A stretch of DNA of 12,578 bases from contig SFHH01000044.1 in NCBI GenBank assembly GCA_004555735.1, forward strand, positions 1 through 12,578. Direction: 5' to 3'. Origin of the DNA: Acidaminococcus fermentans. GTDB lineage: Bacteria > Bacillota_C > Negativicutes > Acidaminococcales > Acidaminococcaceae. A model generated the notes under the pieces. The model made no database searches. It was not told the DNA's origin and saw only the letters and a list, made by a program, of their open reading frames with translations. Of this stretch, positions 6,485-12,578 are shown piece after piece (position 1 is the first letter of the stretch; each line of letters starts with the position of its first letter). The position numbers were made by a program, and so were the translations under genes.

Positions 6485-6491
6485 GAGGGAG
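6485..6491 (+). promoter_or_regulatory. Ribosome binding site deciding the symporter start
   Basis: GAGGGAG sits 6 nt before ATG 6498. The in-frame ATG at 6450 has no ribosome site and overlaps the promoter -10, so 6498 is preferred. Confidence 0.8.
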
Positions 6492-6497
6492 ATGCTT

Positions 6498-8024
6498 ATG
6501 GAAAATTTGTTTGCATGGATCAACTCCGTCTTGAAGTTTGTAGGTCCCCTGTCTGACTTTTTTTGGGACATTCCCACCCAATTTTCCTGGTATAAAAATC
6601 TGCCCCTCCTGGGGAGCTTTTCGTTCGCTATTATCGTCCTGGTCGGTTCCGGCATCTATTTCAGCCTGCGGCTCCATTTCATCCAGCTGACCCATATGGG
6701 GGAGGCCATCCGACTTCTGGTCCGTCGGCGCAGTGCTGCCACGGGGATTTCGCCCTTGGCGGCTTTCATGCTCAGTTCTGCCATGCGGGTGGGGCCCGGC
6801 AACATCCTGGGGGTGACCGGCGCTATTTCTGTAGGGGGGCCGGGGGCTCTGTTCTGGATGTGGGTCTCGGCTTTCTTCGGTATGGCTACGGCTTTTGTGG
6901 AAGGGACCATGGCCCAGATCTTCAAGGAAAAACGCCAGGGAGCCTTTGTGGGCGGGCTGCCTTTTTATGGACGGGCTTTATTCGGTGGCAGCCGGACTGT
7001 AGGGGTTTTCCTTTCCCTGTTGTATATTTTCTATGCCCTGGGCTGCCTGCCTGCCCAGGGGTATAATGTAGTTTCGTCCGTGGGAGCGATCGGGTCCATG
7101 ATCACGGGGACTGAAATCCCTACGAAGTCCTTCTTTTATTATGGGACGGCGGCTGCAGTCCTGTTTTTTACAGCTGTCCTGGCGTTCGGGGGCATCAAGA
7201 AAGTCACCCAGGCCACCAATGCTATGGTGCCGGTGATGGCTGTGATCTATGTGGCCACTACGGTCCTTCTCATTGTGGCCAATGCAGATTCGGTACCCTA
7301 TTTCTTCCAGGCTGTGTTTTCCGGAGCTTTCCGGCCGGAGGCTTTTTTCGGCGGTGTATTCGGCACGGTGCTGGTCCAGGGGGTCAAACGGGGCCTTATG
7401 AGCAACGAAGCCGGTCAGGGGACCATCACCATGTCCGCAGCTTCCGCAGATGATGAACATCCCTGTGAACAGGGGCTCCTGTCTGCAGCCGGGGTTTTCC
7501 TGGATACCCATATCATCTGCACCATGACCGGGTTCATCGTCATCATGGCCCATTCCTGGAACCAGGATCCTACCGCCTGGAAAGCAGCAGGGAAACTGCC
7601 CAAATATCTGATGGCCGTGACCCAGCTGACCCATACACCGGGGCTCAACCTGGCGGTGACCTTGGCACTGACCCTTTGTTTCTGTCTTTTTGCCTATACT
7701 TGCCTGATCGGCATGGTTTCTTTCTCAGAAATCGCTGCTGCCCGGCTGAGCAAAAATCCTCAGGTGATCGTGGCCGTGCGGTGTCTCTGCCTCCTGGTAG
7801 CGACCTTCGGGATCCTGGTGAACATCGCCGGCTACGACTTGAGCAATCTCTGGGCCTTTTCGGATCTGGCCAATATTGTCATGGTGTACTGCAACGTCCC
7901 TCTTTTGTACAAGGGCTTCCAGTATGTTCTGAAGGCAGAACGTCATTTTGTCAGCAGCAGTCCAGAACCTTTTGACGGAAAGGAAGTCCTGGGCATCGAG
8001 ACACCTTGCTGGCCGCGGAGATGA
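6498..8024 (+). CDS. Na+:alanine/glycine symporter, AgcS (AlsT/DagA) family
   Basis: A 508-residue inner-membrane transporter that imports alanine, glycine or a similar small amino acid with Na+. Family marks are the SSAMRVGPGNILGVTGAISV stretch (G99-x-G101-N102), the adjoining GGPGALFWMWVSAFFGMAT, and RGLMSNEAGQGTITMSAASA (S302-NEAG). HPCEQGLLSAAGVFLDTHII then follows, matching the conserved late helix. As I remember the family, NEAG is usually followed by a GS-A-P type sequence, whereas here it is QGTIT; this may reflect altered substrate or ion specificity. The start at 6498 is chosen over ATG 6450 because of the ribosome site and promoter position. The gene has its own promoter and terminator, so it is probably monocistronic, and it is divergent from a NhaC-type antiporter. 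Confidence 0.92.
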   Translation: MENLFAWINSVLKFVGPLSDFFWDIPTQFSWYKNLPLLGSFSFAIIVLVGSGIYFSLRLHFIQLTHMGEAIRLLVRRRSAATGISPLAAFMLSSAMRVGPGNILGVTGAISVGGPGALFWMWVSAFFGMATAFVEGTMAQIFKEKRQGAFVGGLPFYGRALFGGSRTVGVFLSLLYIFYALGCLPAQGYNVVSSVGAIGSMITGTEIPTKSFFYYGTAAAVLFFTAVLAFGGIKKVTQATNAMVPVMAVIYVATTVLLIVANADSVPYFFQAVFSGAFRPEAFFGGVFGTVLVQGVKRGLMSNEAGQGTITMSAASADDEHPCEQGLLSAAGVFLDTHIICTMTGFIVIMAHSWNQDPTAWKAAGKLPKYLMAVTQLTHTPGLNLAVTLALTLCFCLFAYTCLIGMVSFSEIAAARLSKNPQVIVAVRCLCLLVATFGILVNIAGYDLSNLWAFSDLANIVMVYCNVPLLYKGFQYVLKAERHFVSSSPEPFDGKEVLGIETPCWPRR

Positions 8025-8072
8025 GAGGACAATCCTCTACCATATTTGAAATTAAGTCCCAAAGAGCCAAAA

Positions 8073-8108
8073 GGGGTGCTGCACGTGAACTGCAACACCC
8101 CCCTTTTT
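8073..8108 (+). terminator. Intrinsic terminator after the symporter gene
   Basis: The stem GGGGTGCTGCA (8073-8083) pairs with TGCAACACCCC (8091-8101) with one C-A mismatch and a 7-nt loop, followed by CCTTTTT (T-run 8104-8108). It lies 49 nt after the symporter stop. Confidence 0.85.
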
Positions 8109-8121
8109 ATGCGGGTAAGTA

Positions 8122-8130
8122 TGATATAAT
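8122..8130 (+). promoter_or_regulatory. Extended -10 promoter for the polA operon
   Basis: TGATATAAT combines a perfect TATAAT (8125-8130) with an upstream TG one base away, an extended -10. The -35 region falls in the T-run of the preceding terminator (TTTTTA, 8104-8109, only 15 nt away), so there is no good -35 and the TG extension probably compensates. It lies 34 nt upstream of the polA start. Confidence 0.7.
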
Positions 8131-8164
8131 AGAACGGATCATAAAACAATGAGGAAGGTGCATC

Positions 8165-10786
8165 ATGGACGAAAAATTCCTATTGATCGACGGTAGCAGC
8201 CTGATCCATCGGGCTTTCTTTGCGCTGCCTCCCTTGACCAATCAAAAAGGGGTCAATACCGGTGCGGTGTATGGCCTTTGCAATATGCTCCTAAAACTGC
8301 TGCAGGAAATCCAGCCCGATTATATGCTGGTGGCTTTCGATAAATCTCGGAAAACCTTCCGTACAGAGAAATTCCCAGAGTACAAGGGACAGCGAAAGGC
8401 TACGCCGCCAGAATTGAAGGAACAGTTCCCTCTTTCCATCCAGCTGCTCCAGACCATGGGGATTCCCACCCTGGAAGTGGACAATTATGAGGCGGATGAT
8501 ATCATCGGCACCCTTTCCAGCGGGGCTCCGGAAAATGTACAGGTTAAGATCGTCACTGGGGACCGGGATGAATTCCAATTGATCAAAGACAATGTCCAGG
8601 TCCTTTTCACCAAAAAAGGGATTTCCAATATCGCTGTCTATGACGAAAAAGCCTTCGGAGAAGAATACCAGGGGCTGGAACCCCGGCAGATCATCGAACT
8701 CAAAGGGCTCATGGGAGATACCAGCGACAACATCCCAGGAGTGCCGGGGGTCGGGCCCAAAACGGCTCTGAAGCTGATCACTCAGTATGGGACGGTAGAA
8801 AATACTTTGGACCATATGGAAGAAGTCAAAGGGAAGTCTCTCCAGGAAAAATTACGGAACAACCGGGAACAAGCTCTGCTTTCCAAAGAACTAGCCACCA
8901 TCTGCCTAGAAGTTCCCATCGACAGGGATCCCAGTGCCTATCCTTTGACCGGGATGACCGGAGAATGCCGGAAACTGATGCAGGAACTCCAGTTCCGGAA
9001 CCTATGGGACCGGTTCGTCCCGGTACTGGGCTGTGCGGATGGGCAGGATGCCGGCAGCAGCGATGATCCCCTGTCCCTTTTCGGAGAACCGATGGAAACC
9101 CAGGCTCTGGAAACGGTGGAAGTCACCGATCCAATCCAGGCGGAAAAACTGATGGAAGAAATCAAAGCCCAGGGAGCCCAGGTGGCTCTTGCTTATGAAA
9201 CGGCCGGCACACTTCCTCAGCTGGAGTTGGTTTCCCTGGATTTGATATTCAAAGATCGCCATTATGTCCTCCATCCGGAAAAAGCTGGAAAGGAAGCCGT
9301 CCTTTCCTGGCTCCAGAATGGAAATCTGCCCAAAGCGGCAGCTGATCCCAAGGAGTTGTATAAATATATACTGGGACAGGGACGAGAGCTCCGTGGCATC
9401 ACCGATGACCCCTCGCTGGCTGCCTATTTATTCGAACCTGGGGCCAGCGGCTATGGGATCCAGGGGCTGGGAGAAGAGTTCCTTTCCGGGACCAGCGGGG
9501 AAAAAGCCCAGGATACAGCTGCACTGGTGCCTGTGCTACGGGAAAAACTCCAGGAACGGAATCTGATCCGGCTGTATGAGGATATCGAGCTGCCGCTGAC
9601 GGCAAACCTGGCAGAAATGGAATTTGCCGGGATCGCCATCGATCAGGCCATGCTGGATGAAGTCACGGAAGAAATGACAAAAAAAGTCCAGTCCCTGGAA
9701 CAGCAGGCCTGGGAACAAGCGGGAGAGGAATTCAACTTGAATTCTCCCAAACAGCTGGGGGTGCTGCTGTTTGAAAAATTGGGGCTGCCCATCATCAAAA
9801 AGACCAAGACCGGCTACTCTACCGATGTGTCCGTGCTGGAAGCCCTCCAAGGAGAACATCCTCTGATCGAGACCCTGATTACCTATCGGCAACTCTCCAA
9901 ACTGTTGTCCACCTATCTCCAGGGGCTCCATCCCCTGATCAATCCCCATACCGGGCGGATCCACACCCATTTCAATCAGATGGCTACGGTGACTGGCCGT
10001 CTTTCCAGTACGGAACCCAATCTCCAGAACATCCCCACCCGGACGGAAGTGGGGAAACGGATGCGGGAAATGTTCGTACCCGGGGAAGGGTATGATCTGC
10101 TCATGAGCTGCGATTATTCCCAGGTGGAACTGCGTGTCATGGCCAGCATCGCCCAGGATGGACTGCTCCTGGATTCTTTCCGCCATGGTCAGGATGTCCA
10201 CGCCCGGACGGCTTCAGAAATCTTCGGCGTACCCCTGGAACAGGTGACGCCCTATATGCGGAGCAAGGCCAAGACCGTGAATTTCGGGATCATCTACGGC
10301 ATCAGTGATTTCGGTTTGGCTCGGCAGCTGGGAGTCCCTCGGGGCGAAGCGGCTCAATATATCGCAAACTATTTTGCTCGCTATACCGGCGTGAAGGATT
10401 ATATGGAACGGGAAAAACAGAAAGCCCGGGATCTGGGATATGTGGAGACGTTATTCGGACGGCGGCGGTACCTGCCGGATATCAAAGCCAAGAATTTCAA
10501 CCGCCGGAGCTTTGCGGAACGGACGGCCATCAATACCCCCATCCAGGGGACGGCGGCGGATATCATCAAGATTGCCATGCTGAAAGTGGGAGAGAACCTG
10601 AAAGCGGCCGGCGTCAAGAGCCGGGTCCTGCTCCAGGTCCATGACGAACTGGTGCTGGAAGTCACAGAAAAAGAAAAAGACCAGGTGGCCCGGATCGTAA
10701 AGGATACCATGGAGCATGCGGTGGAACTGGCGGTCCCTCTGGTGGCTGATGTAGCCGTAGGGAAGAATTGGGCCCAGGCCAAGTAA
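8165..10786 (+). CDS. polA: DNA polymerase I
   Basis: An 873-residue repair and Okazaki-fragment polymerase. The N-terminal 5' nuclease domain (about 1-290) is intact: LLIDGSSLIHRAFF (D9), TGDRDEFQLI, GLMGDTSDNIPGVPGVGPKT. The central region (about 300-470) corresponds to the 3'-5' exonuclease fold but lacks its catalytic acids: the FDTET motif reads LAYETAG, and no NLKYD-type motif is present. It is therefore probably without proofreading, as in Bacillus-type Pol I enzymes. The polymerase domain has motif A (DYSQVE, D650), motif B (RSKAKTVNFGIIYG, 699-712) and motif C (QVHDELVLE, D827). The ATG at 8165 has GAGGAAGG (8151-8158) upstream. mutM follows after 9 nt and the mutM ribosome site overlaps the polA stop, so the two are co-translated from one mRNA. 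Confidence 0.98.
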   Translation: MDEKFLLIDGSSLIHRAFFALPPLTNQKGVNTGAVYGLCNMLLKLLQEIQPDYMLVAFDKSRKTFRTEKFPEYKGQRKATPPELKEQFPLSIQLLQTMGIPTLEVDNYEADDIIGTLSSGAPENVQVKIVTGDRDEFQLIKDNVQVLFTKKGISNIAVYDEKAFGEEYQGLEPRQIIELKGLMGDTSDNIPGVPGVGPKTALKLITQYGTVENTLDHMEEVKGKSLQEKLRNNREQALLSKELATICLEVPIDRDPSAYPLTGMTGECRKLMQELQFRNLWDRFVPVLGCADGQDAGSSDDPLSLFGEPMETQALETVEVTDPIQAEKLMEEIKAQGAQVALAYETAGTLPQLELVSLDLIFKDRHYVLHPEKAGKEAVLSWLQNGNLPKAAADPKELYKYILGQGRELRGITDDPSLAAYLFEPGASGYGIQGLGEEFLSGTSGEKAQDTAALVPVLREKLQERNLIRLYEDIELPLTANLAEMEFAGIAIDQAMLDEVTEEMTKKVQSLEQQAWEQAGEEFNLNSPKQLGVLLFEKLGLPIIKKTKTGYSTDVSVLEALQGEHPLIETLITYRQLSKLLSTYLQGLHPLINPHTGRIHTHFNQMATVTGRLSSTEPNLQNIPTRTEVGKRMREMFVPGEGYDLLMSCDYSQVELRVMASIAQDGLLLDSFRHGQDVHARTASEIFGVPLEQVTPYMRSKAKTVNFGIIYGISDFGLARQLGVPRGEAAQYIANYFARYTGVKDYMEREKQKARDLGYVETLFGRRRYLPDIKAKNFNRRSFAERTAINTPIQGTAADIIKIAMLKVGENLKAAGVKSRVLLQVHDELVLEVTEKEKDQVARIVKDTMEHAVELAVPLVADVAVGKNWAQAK

Positions 10787-10792
10787 GGAGGG
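10785..10792 (+). promoter_or_regulatory. mutM ribosome site overlapping the polA stop codon
   Basis: AAGGAGGG begins within the TAA stop of polA (10784-10786) and lies 3 nt before ATG 10796 (the GGAGG core is 4 nt away). This arrangement suggests translational coupling of mutM to polA. Confidence 0.8.
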
Positions 10793-10795
10793 TAT

Positions 10796-11617
10796 ATGCC
10801 GGAATTGCCGGAAGTGGAACAGGTGCGGATCAGCCTGATCCCTCATATTGTAGGAATGACCATAGAAAAAGTCCGGGTGGATCTGCCTAAAATGATCCTC
10901 CATCCGGAACCAGATGTTTTTGTCCGGAAGCTCCAAGGCGCCCGGTTCACCGGGGTCCAGCGGCGGGGGAAGTATCTGCGGCTGGATTTGGAAAATGGAT
11001 GCTGGATCCTCATCCATCTCCGGATGACCGGGGCCTTGCTGGCTCTCCCCAAAACAGAACCGGAGCCTCCCTTCACTCGGATGGCCTTTTTCCTTTCTGG
11101 AGAGGAAAATCTTTATTTCACGGATATCCGGACCTTCGGAGTGGCAGCACTGGTCGGAGAGGACGGCTGGAGGGACAAAGGCTATGAGAGCCTGGGGCCG
11201 GAACCGCTGGATCCGGAACTGACGCCGGACTATCTCCGGGAAAAAGCCAAAGGGAAGACCGCTGTGGTGAAAGCTTTCCTGCTGGATCAGACAGTCATCG
11301 CCGGTTTGGGGAATATCTATGTGGATGAAGCCTTGTTTGCTGCCGGGATCCGTCCTACCCGGAGGGTGAACCGGATCAGCCGGAAAGCCTGGGAAGGCTT
11401 AGCGCTGGCAATAAAGGGAGTGATCCGCCAGGGGTTGGAGCACCACGGGACCACTTTCCGGAATTACCAGGATGCAGACGGGCAGATGGGGGATAACAGC
11501 CGATATCTCCAGGTGTACCATCGGAAGGGCCTGCCCTGCCTGCGGTGTGGGACCCTGCTGAAGCAGATCAAAGTGGTCGGGCGGGGCAGCGTATACTGTC
11601 CTCATTGCCAGAAATAG
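10796..11617 (+). CDS. mutM: Formamidopyrimidine-DNA glycosylase (8-oxoguanine repair)
   Basis: A 273-residue bifunctional glycosylase/AP lyase that removes 8-oxoguanine and formamidopyrimidines. The start MPELPEVEQV is diagnostic: after Met removal the Pro is the Schiff-base nucleophile and the next Glu is catalytic. RRGKYLRLDL supplies the conserved lysine (K59 counting Met). The helix-two-turn-helix segment LDQTVIAGLGNIYVDEALFA is intact. The C-terminal zinc finger is C248-x2-C251-x16-C268-x2-C271 with Arg263 in the DNA-binding turn. All key residues are therefore present and the length is standard. It sits between polA and coaE with 9-nt gaps on both sides, an arrangement I know from other Firmicutes that couples base excision with repair synthesis. 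It ends with TAG. Confidence 0.98.
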   Translation: MPELPEVEQVRISLIPHIVGMTIEKVRVDLPKMILHPEPDVFVRKLQGARFTGVQRRGKYLRLDLENGCWILIHLRMTGALLALPKTEPEPPFTRMAFFLSGEENLYFTDIRTFGVAALVGEDGWRDKGYESLGPEPLDPELTPDYLREKAKGKTAVVKAFLLDQTVIAGLGNIYVDEALFAAGIRPTRRVNRISRKAWEGLALAIKGVIRQGLEHHGTTFRNYQDADGQMGDNSRYLQVYHRKGLPCLRCGTLLKQIKVVGRGSVYCPHCQK

Positions 11618-11626
11618 GGAGGAACC

Positions 11627-12214
11627 ATGACAGTCATCGGATTGACAGGGGGCATTGCCTCGGGGAAAAGTACCGTCAGTGCCTATTTGAAACAGAAAGG
11701 GATCCCCGTATTCGATGCGGACGGGACAGCCTGGGAAGAGGAAAAGGCTGGTTCTCCCTGCCTGGCAGCTTTGGTACGCTGTTTCGGTCCGGAGATCCTG
11801 ACACCGGAAGGAGAATTGGACCGGAGAAAAATGGCGGACCGGGCCTTCCATGACCCGGCAGTCCTGGGGCAGCTCAATGCCATCGTCCATGAGGCCATTG
11901 CAAAGAAACGGGACACCTTTTTGGAAGGACACAGGAAAGATCCAGTGGTCGTGCTAGATGCGCCGCTGCTGCTGGAATGCGGCTGGGAAAAGGTCACGGA
12001 TACGGTGTGGCTGGTCTATCTCCCGGAAAAGGAGCAGATCCGCAGGGCCATGCTCCGTTCCGGCATGACCCGGGAAGAAGTGGAGGATCGGATCCGGAAA
12101 CAGCTTTCTTTGGAAGAAAAAAAGAAGCGGGCCCAGGTGATCTTGGACAATAGCGGCACATTGGAAGATCTCTATGCCCAAGTGGAACAAGCCTTGGCGG
12201 CGGTCCGGCCGTAG
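11627..12214 (+). CDS. coaE: Dephospho-CoA kinase
   Basis: A 195-residue P-loop kinase that phosphorylates the 3'-hydroxyl of dephospho-CoA, the last step of coenzyme A synthesis, in the cytoplasm. The Walker A sequence is GLTGGIASGKST (K14, S15). VFDADGTAWEEE carries the conserved Asp of the substrate site (D33 region). The DAPLLLECGW block corresponds to the family's D-x-PLLFE motif. The lid region is RSGMTREEVEDRIRKQLSLE, and VILDNSGTLEDLYAQVE is the typical C-terminal adenine-binding stretch. AGGGAGG (11616-11622) overlaps the mutM TAG stop and is 4 nt before the ATG, again implying coupled translation. Its biochemical role is unrelated to repair, so its place in the operon is probably historical. 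It ends with TAG and is the last gene of the polA operon. Confidence 0.97.
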   Translation: MTVIGLTGGIASGKSTVSAYLKQKGIPVFDADGTAWEEEKAGSPCLAALVRCFGPEILTPEGELDRRKMADRAFHDPAVLGQLNAIVHEAIAKKRDTFLEGHRKDPVVVLDAPLLLECGWEKVTDTVWLVYLPEKEQIRRAMLRSGMTREEVEDRIRKQLSLEEKKKRAQVILDNSGTLEDLYAQVEQALAAVRP

Positions 12215-12239
12215 CCGGACAGGCGGCAGCAAAGAAAGG

Positions 12240-12269
12240 TTGAAAGACATCCGGCAGATTTGATATGAT
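12240..12269 (+). promoter_or_regulatory. Promoter for the lytic transglycosylase gene
   Basis: TTGAAA (12240-12245) and TATGAT (12264-12269) are 18 nt apart, and the -10 is extended by TG at 12261-12262. It lies after the coaE stop and about 80 nt upstream of the next start, so this gene can be transcribed independently of the polA operon. Confidence 0.65.
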
Positions 12270-12292
12270 ATAACATAAAAAGGGATCCTTTT

Positions 12293-12320
12293 CCGGCAGG
12301 AGCCTGTCTGCTTCTGCCGG
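12293..12320 (+). other. Leader hairpin upstream of the lytic transglycosylase gene
   Basis: CCGGCAG (12293-12299) pairs perfectly with CTGCCGG (12314-12320) around a 14-nt loop. No T-run follows, so it is not a typical terminator. It lies in the 5' leader between promoter and start codon and might affect mRNA stability or translation. I see no match to a known riboswitch. Confidence 0.4.
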
Positions 12321-12347
12321 CCGAAAGGCTGAGATATATTGTGAGGG

Positions 12348-12578
12348 ATGGTTTTGGAACGCAAAAGAAAGACGAAACGGCCGGGATGCCTGCCGGTGCT
12401 GTTGATTTTCCTGCTGCTGATCATTGCCGGGTATTTCGGTTGGAAAACAGATACGGCGCAGCGGAAGTTCGTTTACAACTGGCCCTATGCCAGGGAAATC
12501 CATTTGTACAGCGCCCAGTACCGGGTGGATCCTTTCCTGGCTGTGGCAGTGATTAAAAATGAAAGCAACTTCAAACCA
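12348..12578 (+). CDS. Membrane-anchored soluble lytic transglycosylase (SLT family), 5' part
   Basis: The frame stays open to the right edge, giving the first 77 residues only. A basic N-terminus (ERKRKTKR) precedes one hydrophobic helix (about residues 15-31), a signal anchor placing the rest outside the membrane. Residues 48-77 (AREIHLYSAQYRVDPFLAVA, then VIKNESNFKP) are the start of the SLT catalytic domain, with E72 in the ES-x-F motif as the expected catalytic glutamate. These enzymes cleave peptidoglycan with formation of 1,6-anhydromuramic acid. An in-frame TGA immediately upstream (12342-12344) limits the start to ATG 12348 or TTG 12354. GAGGG (12343-12347) abuts the ATG but is 6 nt before the TTG, so TTG 12354 may be the real start. 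Identification is firm; the full length and any extra domains are unseen. Confidence 0.88.
   Translation, partial: MVLERKRKTKRPGCLPVLLIFLLLIIAGYFGWKTDTAQRKFVYNWPYAREIHLYSAQYRVDPFLAVAVIKNESNFKP

Noticed and set aside
6450..6497. Upstream ATG start for the symporter
   Set aside because: It precedes the -10 hexamer of the promoter and lacks a ribosome site; ATG 6498 has GAGGGAG at good spacing.
12326..12336. AGGCTGAGA resembles the conserved GCUGAGA of thiamine (TPP) riboswitches upstream of the transglycosylase gene
   Set aside because: The second half of the TPP element (CCTGATCTGG...CCAGCG) is absent and the coding sequence begins about 12 nt later, leaving no room for it.
1..12578. Defence island, mobile element, prophage or CRISPR array
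   Set aside because: No transposase, integrase, nuclease-effector, toxin-antitoxin pair or regularly spaced repeat is visible; most genes belong to ordinary chromosomal families and the few unrecognised ones show no such motif.

Overview
The window is about 12.6 kb of chromosome from what looks like an anaerobic Firmicute. Mid-to-high GC coding sequence is combined with Bacillus-type signals: strong AAGGAGG-like ribosome sites, TTGAAA/TATAAT-like promoters and hairpin-plus-T terminators. The gene content (a dense universal-stress-protein array, a Na+-coupled amino-acid symporter and a NhaC-type antiporter) and overall flavour recall Negativicutes such as Acidaminococcus. That taxon is an impression from memory, not something the sequence proves.

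Region 1 (1-2585, + strand). A large soluble protein with Sel1/TPR-like helical repeats, a zinc ribbon and a duplicated C-terminal module lies directly downstream of, and in the same frame as, an upstream coding stretch that ends at a TAG. The TAG sits inside a 15-bp tandem repeat where the second copy has CAG, so this is probably one gene interrupted by an amber mutation. A small three-helix membrane protein of unknown function follows.

Region 2 (2645-4557, + strand). Four consecutive UspA-family genes, all keeping the ATP-binding G-x2-G-x9-G-S motif. The first three are close paralogues and the fourth is divergent.

Region 3 (4558-8107). Here the orientation flips. A NhaC-family antiporter lies on the - strand, convergent with the usp array and divergent from an AgcS-family Na+:alanine/glycine symporter. 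The convergent gap holds two opposite-facing terminators that appear to be crossed, which predicts overlapping 3' ends. The divergent gap (159 nt) carries promoters for both transporters. Their shared dependence on Na+ suggests physiological coupling: one imports Na+ with an amino acid, the other expels Na+.

Region 4 (8108-12578, + strand). A DNA repair/housekeeping operon polA-mutM-coaE with 9-nt gaps, driven by an extended -10 promoter. It is followed by a separately promoted gene for a membrane-anchored lytic transglycosylase that runs off the end of the window. I saw no CRISPR array, insertion sequence, tRNA, rRNA or phage gene. The least explained parts are the interrupted Sel1/zinc-ribbon protein with its duplicated module, and the structured convergent intergenic region.
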